Below, one piece after another: positions 59,511-64,000 of a stretch of 64,000 nucleotides of DNA. Within the stretch, counting starts at the first letter, position 1, and each line of letters opens with the position of its first letter. The stretch is from Sphagnum magellanicum (Eukaryota; Streptophyta; Sphagnopsida; Sphagnales; Sphagnaceae): assembly GCA_021904315.1 (NCBI GenBank), contig CM038924.1, forward strand, positions 248,001-312,000. Reading direction: 5' to 3'. Position numbers and translations under genes: made by a program. The notes beneath the pieces were generated by a model, which did not search any database, was not told where the DNA came from, and worked only from the letters and a program-made list of their open reading frames with translations.

Positions 59511-61700
59511 TGTTGGCCTATTTTGTTCACTCTACCCTTTTGTAGTTTTTTCTTTTTGTAGCATCTTTATGTCCTGTGAGATCATTGGATAAGCGGTTTA
59601 GAGGACCATCCAGTGCAGCGATTGACCCCTGCTTTCACCAGATGTTGCCAATGGACATGTGGATCCATGGGTAATGGTAAATTGGGAGCCTGGGATGGAG
59701 GATATGCATCAGTTGATGTTTGATATGGCCAACATGCGGGATAATATGCGTGTCCTGTCAGATGGACAAAGAAGAGAGATGGCTGCTTAGTTGGCCATGA
59801 AGATGAGGATGAATAATGAGCAGTTGTATCACTACAGCACCCACTGAAGACCTGAATAAAATAAAAATGTGAACCAAAGACAGGGTATGGGGGATGCAGT
59901 GTAGGATGTCAGGATGTTGGACTTTGATATCTAAGATGTTGGCATTGTTTGCAGGACCCCATCACAAGTGCTGCCAAATCAAACAAGAGAAAGGCTCAAG
60001 TGCAATGGAAGGCAAGAATGCTAAATCTTTCCTCAAGCTTGTAGCACCTTATGTGAGGTGACTCATAATTTGCTCTAGAACTCAAATCTTGTGGGTTTAT
60101 TTTTGGGATCATGTTGATAGTTGTAGTAAGGACATTTGATATCTCATATTTGGCTTGGGTGCATTTAACAAGGGGATTTCAGCAGCAAATTTGTTGGATT
60201 TTGCTTCCTGCATGTAGACCATGCCTGATTTATAATGCAAGACCTTCCAATTTTCAGACATCTTTCCAAATTAGCAATTGTGAAAATTTAGTTGTAACCA
60301 GTAGATCTAGGTCTATTTATGTTGTGTAAGTTAATTCAACTAAGGTGGATGTCTTGTTGTTTGTTGGCTCTGCCCATAGGGAAGAGACTATGCATCTATG
60401 CAGGATTTGGACTTGGGGATAAAATTTTGGCTCACTCGTTGACCAATGTGGGGATGATAAATGTTCACAAAATGAAAATTTTCAGATGGATGTAATTTTT
60501 TATGTTTGGGGGTGGATGCATCAATATATAACGAAAGGCAGAGCCATTACGTGATGAGCTGCTTGTTGTTTATGGTTTAGAGTTGATGATTTGACACTAA
60601 ATATGTCAAACAACTAAGTATGAAAGGAACAAGTTTAACCATCTTTATATATTTTTGGCTACCTACTTGAAGTGTGTATAGAAATGCTGCAGATTTAAAA
60701 TAATTTTCTGAATTTTAAAAAATAAAAAAAATGTCAAAGTTTTCCAAAAATTATTGAATTTGCGATAGAAAAATTCCCAAATTTTTGCAACAATGCAGAA
60801 TTTTGCACAAGAAAATAAATGTTAATGCACACCCACCTAGAGGAAAATGGCTCCTCCAATGATATAAATACAAGTTTGGATTTTGTTGCATGATGGGGGG
60901 TTATCTTTCAATTTTATATCAAGGAAGAAAAATAGACAATAATTCCATTGACAATGATTCATTGGAGCTGGTTTAGGTAGATCAACCTTAGGTTTCATAA
61001 GTCATCCTTTTGGATGACAATTTCAAACTAGAATTTGTTTAGTTGATTTCCAAGTAAAGAGGAATGAAAAGGTGTCCTTTCATATATCTATGTTTCTTCA
61101 AAGGTTTTTTTTCCAACACCATAGCCTTGAGCAAATTTTGAATTATACACCATTCCACATAACTGGTTTCGGGGTCTTCAAGTACTCATATGGGATATTT
61201 CTTAGGTGAGACAAGTGGTCCTTTTCTGAATCCACTCTTGGTTTTGCCAATTGTACTTGTGATGTAAATCAATGATGGGGGAACACCAGTTATACTCTAG
61301 AGCAAGCCCTGATTCAACCCCTTCCTACCTAACAAAACAGCATCTCACCGAACTGGGCTCAAGCCATCCATAGCACTTCACCTTACCTTTGGTGTAACTA
61401 CTTGAATAATAGGGCATCATTTTGTCTATTCTGCTAACGCTTAGATGCGTCTTCACTTGAAGAGTCCCATCCATGGTAAAAGCAGCAATGCCTATTTCTG
61501 TTCCCATGCTGCCTCATTTAGAGGGCCAGAGTGAACCAGCATCCACCAGTGCACCAATGTGGATGGATGGTGCACTGATGGGTGCACCTTTTTCGTCCCT
61601 CCCTGTCCCTGGGCTAACCAAGGTGGCGAACTCAAGTTGACTTTTTTTTCCTTTCCTCAGCCCAGGTTGGTTTTTTTTTTTGGGAATTCTTTTTTCCTCA
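59511..61700. other. Intergenic DNA downstream of the MED16 pseudogene
   Basis: A plus-strand stretch near 59640-59850 reads NGHVDPWVMVNWEPGMEDMH and MANMRDNMRVLSDGQRREMA in one frame; it looks once-coding, but I cannot assign it. A minus frame at 61325-61507 (start MGTEIGIAAFTMDGTLQV) is likewise unassigned. The rest is AT-rich. Confidence 0.35.
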
Positions 61701-61727
61701 CCCTCCACACCTGCCCAGGTCTCACGT

Positions 61728-61870
61728 ACCTACCTACATTTAGTCTACTTGCCTACGCAGCTTGGCCTCCTCCCTCCCCCACCTACCTACCTACCTACCT
61801 ACCTACTTGCCCACGCACCCACCCATCTATCTACTTACCCACCCATTTGCCTACCTACCCATCAACCTAC
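61728..61870 (+). repeat. CCTA/CCCA tetranucleotide microsatellite
   Basis: Long imperfect array of CTACCTAC and CACCCACC units, with a pure stretch of CTAC repeats near 61780-61805. The open frames across it are compositional. Confidence 0.85.
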
Positions 61871-62400
61871 CAACTTATGTACCTTACACACTAAATCTCC
61901 ACAAAGGCAATGATGATGTAAGTCAATGAGAGTATTACAATATACCAAGTATGTTGCTTCATTCTCCTTCCTACCTACCTCCTTACTAGACCTTGCAACT
62001 TTATAGTTGTCGAAAACAATGTTGCAATGAGCCCATTGAAGGTATTGCAACTAAACTAAAATTCTTTTCTATAGCCCTATAAAACTCAACAATTAAAATA
62101 TTTGGTAACACCCATATGAAGATATTGCAAATGAACTTGATATCTTTACTCAAACCACATCAATCCAATGATGTAACTGTTCTTGCAATACCCTCATCGA
62201 ACTTCCTCACAACTATGAGATCTCAAACTCGTGCCATCCCTTCAACACAATTTGTAAAAAACATCTATATTAATCAATCATCACATTGCCCTTATAAAGG
62301 TAATGGACACCCATTGGATGATTTTATTGAAATGCAATACAAATAGGGTAGAGGGGCAATATCATATTGTACTTGATTTCTTTTTTCAATCTCCTCATTA
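61871..62400. other. Intergenic DNA with scattered GCAATACC motifs
   Basis: Motifs like ATTGCAAC and GCAATACC occur repeatedly in both orientations. This is the fringe of the repeat cluster to the right. No gene. Confidence 0.4.
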
Positions 62401-63130
62401 ATTAATGCATGAGCATAACAAATTTACTATAATGCAATAATTTCAATCCTATTAAACTATTTTCATTTCATTTCATATAATTCAACAATGCAATACCCCA
62501 AAGACATATTGGAAATAACATATCCAACTCAATGCCCATGTGCATTACCCTCATCAAAATAATGCAAATGCATTAGATTATTTTATTGTTTTGCAATAAC
62601 CTGAGGCTTAGTTGTATCTATTTTATTTCATTTATTTCATCTATGCAAATACCTATTGACACATTGACAATATAATATCCATCCAAATTCACACATGCAT
62701 TACCTTCATCAAAGTAATGGAAATGCATTGGATTATTTTGTTGTTATGCAATATTCATGCCCAAGATAATATATTTCATTTCATTTGATTCAAAAATGTA
62801 AAAACTGGATTATTTTGGTTTTATGCAATACCTTCAAGCTTAGGTTATATTTCATCTCATCTAATTGAACAATGTAATACTTTAAGAATGTATTGGAAAT
62901 AACCTATTGTTTTGCAATATCCTTAGGTTAGTTGTAATTATTTTATTTGATTTACTTCATCAATACAATACATTATAGACAATATCATATCCAACCCAAT
63001 TCACATGTGCATTACTTTTACCAGGGTAATGCATATCCTTTGGATCATTTTGGTGTTTTGTAATACCTTGAGGTATTGCATTTTATCTAAATAATCATAT
63101 TATTATTTCATCTTATTATCTTCAACAATG
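62400..63130. repeat. Degenerate tandem repeats, about 145-160-base unit
   Basis: The phrase GCATTACCCTCATCAAAATA, followed by AATGCAAATGCATTAGATTA and a GCAATA ending, occurs at about 62553. It returns at about 62697 and 63010, with a partial copy near 62800. Units also share ATTTCATTTCATTTC stretches and CAACAATGCAATACC. Heavily diverged. Confidence 0.65.
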
Positions 63131-64000
63131 CAATACCTTAAAGACATATTGGAAATAACTTATGTTAACCTTATATGCAATACCCTCATGGGTGTATTAG
63201 GTTTAAGGATAGGGTTGATGGATATGTTTAGTTTTGTCTTGAAGGTATTGCAAGGCAAAAGTGTAAATGTAATACTCTCGTTATCCATACATAAACTATT
63301 TCAAAATTTTAATTATGAAATAGGGGATTTTTTTACGATGAGGGTATTGCACAAAAGCATGTTTTTAGACTTTAATGGAATTTCCACAAACATTTGAACT
63401 ACAATTGCAATACCCTCATATACTAGCAATAAATTTAAACGATTTTTTGCTCAATGCAAGATGCACATACATTATATATGGATTTTAGTAACCTTATTTA
63501 TGTACAAATAACATTCAAACTTTTTACAAGTAGATATCTTTACATACATTCATTTCCAATGGCAATGGGCTATATTCATGGAAGCTAAATTAATCTACAA
63601 AAATGTGGCATAAAAAATTCATGGATGCCATAGACATGGTACAAAATGTATATTAGTCCAAAAATGGAATGTCAAGCTAACTGTTCTCACCCCCACCCTC
63701 ACTAGAATTCTCACTAATAGATTTCAATGATAATCCATTTGCACTCTAATAGTATGCCACTGCATTTTGTGCAAATTGAACATATTGTCAAGTGTATAAT
63801 TGTCGGTTTGCCAAAATTATTTTCATCAAATCAACTAGAAAGGCCTCCTTGGTAGTACCTCAAATCCTAAAGTGGACATATGCACAAACCAATGAGTATA
63901 ATTTGAAAAACATATGTTTGAAGCACGATGCAAATTTGAAGGGAAAATTGAATGTGATGGACTTTATTGACCATGAATCATTTTTGATTCATGGTAATTC
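63131..64000. other. AT-rich intergenic DNA, no gene seen
   Basis: GCAATACCCTCAT motifs continue to about 63420. An 89-codon plus frame (63128-63397) runs across this motif DNA and is not gene-like. Nothing recognised to the window end. Confidence 0.45.

Noticed and set aside
61559-61913. Open frames with YLPTYLPT repeats
   Set aside because: Translation of the CCTA microsatellite.
1-64000. tRNA, rRNA or other structured RNA genes
   Set aside because: I looked for a tRNA-like B box (GGTTCGAATCC) and conserved rRNA blocks by eye. A partial match near 41328-41340 lies in LINE sequence with no cloverleaf. A covariance-model search would be decisive.

Overview
The window is nuclear DNA of a land plant: GT-AG introns, a plant cyclopropane fatty acid synthase, a plant GDSL esterase/lipase, a plant-type PPR-DYW protein, Mediator subunit 16, interstitial TTTAGGG repeats and large AT-rich stretches full of decayed transposons. 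A seed-free vascular plant, most likely a fern, is my best guess. It rests on the wording of the PPR-DYW tail (a C-terminus ending CSCMNYW, close to the CSCMDYW I associate with ferns) and on the type of reverse-transcriptase element. It is an inference, not a proof.

Layout. 0-3.8 kb: AT-rich intergenic DNA with a 1.07 kb terminal-inverted-repeat element and a telomere-repeat hairpin. 3.8-14.6 kb: CpG-richer promoter/leader, then a complete 24-exon cyclopropane fatty acid synthase gene (+), 867 codons with every junction in phase. 14.8-15.7 kb: telomere-like motif and a degenerate GGGTTACCTAGGG minisatellite. 17.4-18.5 kb: fossil piece of the bifunctional fucokinase/GDP-fucose pyrophosphorylase gene (FKGP). 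19.5-29.4 kb: three solo LTRs of one family, two of them nested in a decayed En/Spm-like DNA transposon. 29.4-34.9 kb: AT-rich repeats and a possible LTR edge. 35.2-37.1 kb: complete 5-exon GDSL esterase/lipase gene (-), 378 aa. 38.7-43.6 kb: tandem repeats and a LINE-type element (-) interrupted by a small inverted-repeat element. 43.6-49.6 kb: repeat-derived DNA with three 25-27 base G or C runs. 49.6-52.7 kb: second LINE of the same type (-). 53.2-54.75 kb: PPR-DYW pseudogene. 54.8-59.5 kb: intron-containing MED16 pseudogene. 59.5-64 kb: intergenic DNA, a CCTA microsatellite and GCAATAC-rich repeats.

Only two genes look functional: the lipid-modifying fusion enzyme and the secreted GDSL hydrolase. 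They are about 20 kb apart on opposite strands and show no sign of working together. The rest is a graveyard whose in-frame stops, wherever the parent codon can be inferred, mostly look like C-to-T changes (CAG, CAA or CGA becoming TAG, TAA or TGA). This points to decay by deamination of methylated cytosine. I found no convincing new biological system. The most distinctive signals are the PPR gene broken only by C-to-T stops with no frameshift over about 1.45 kb, the LTRs of different ages, and the cluster of long G/C homopolymers.
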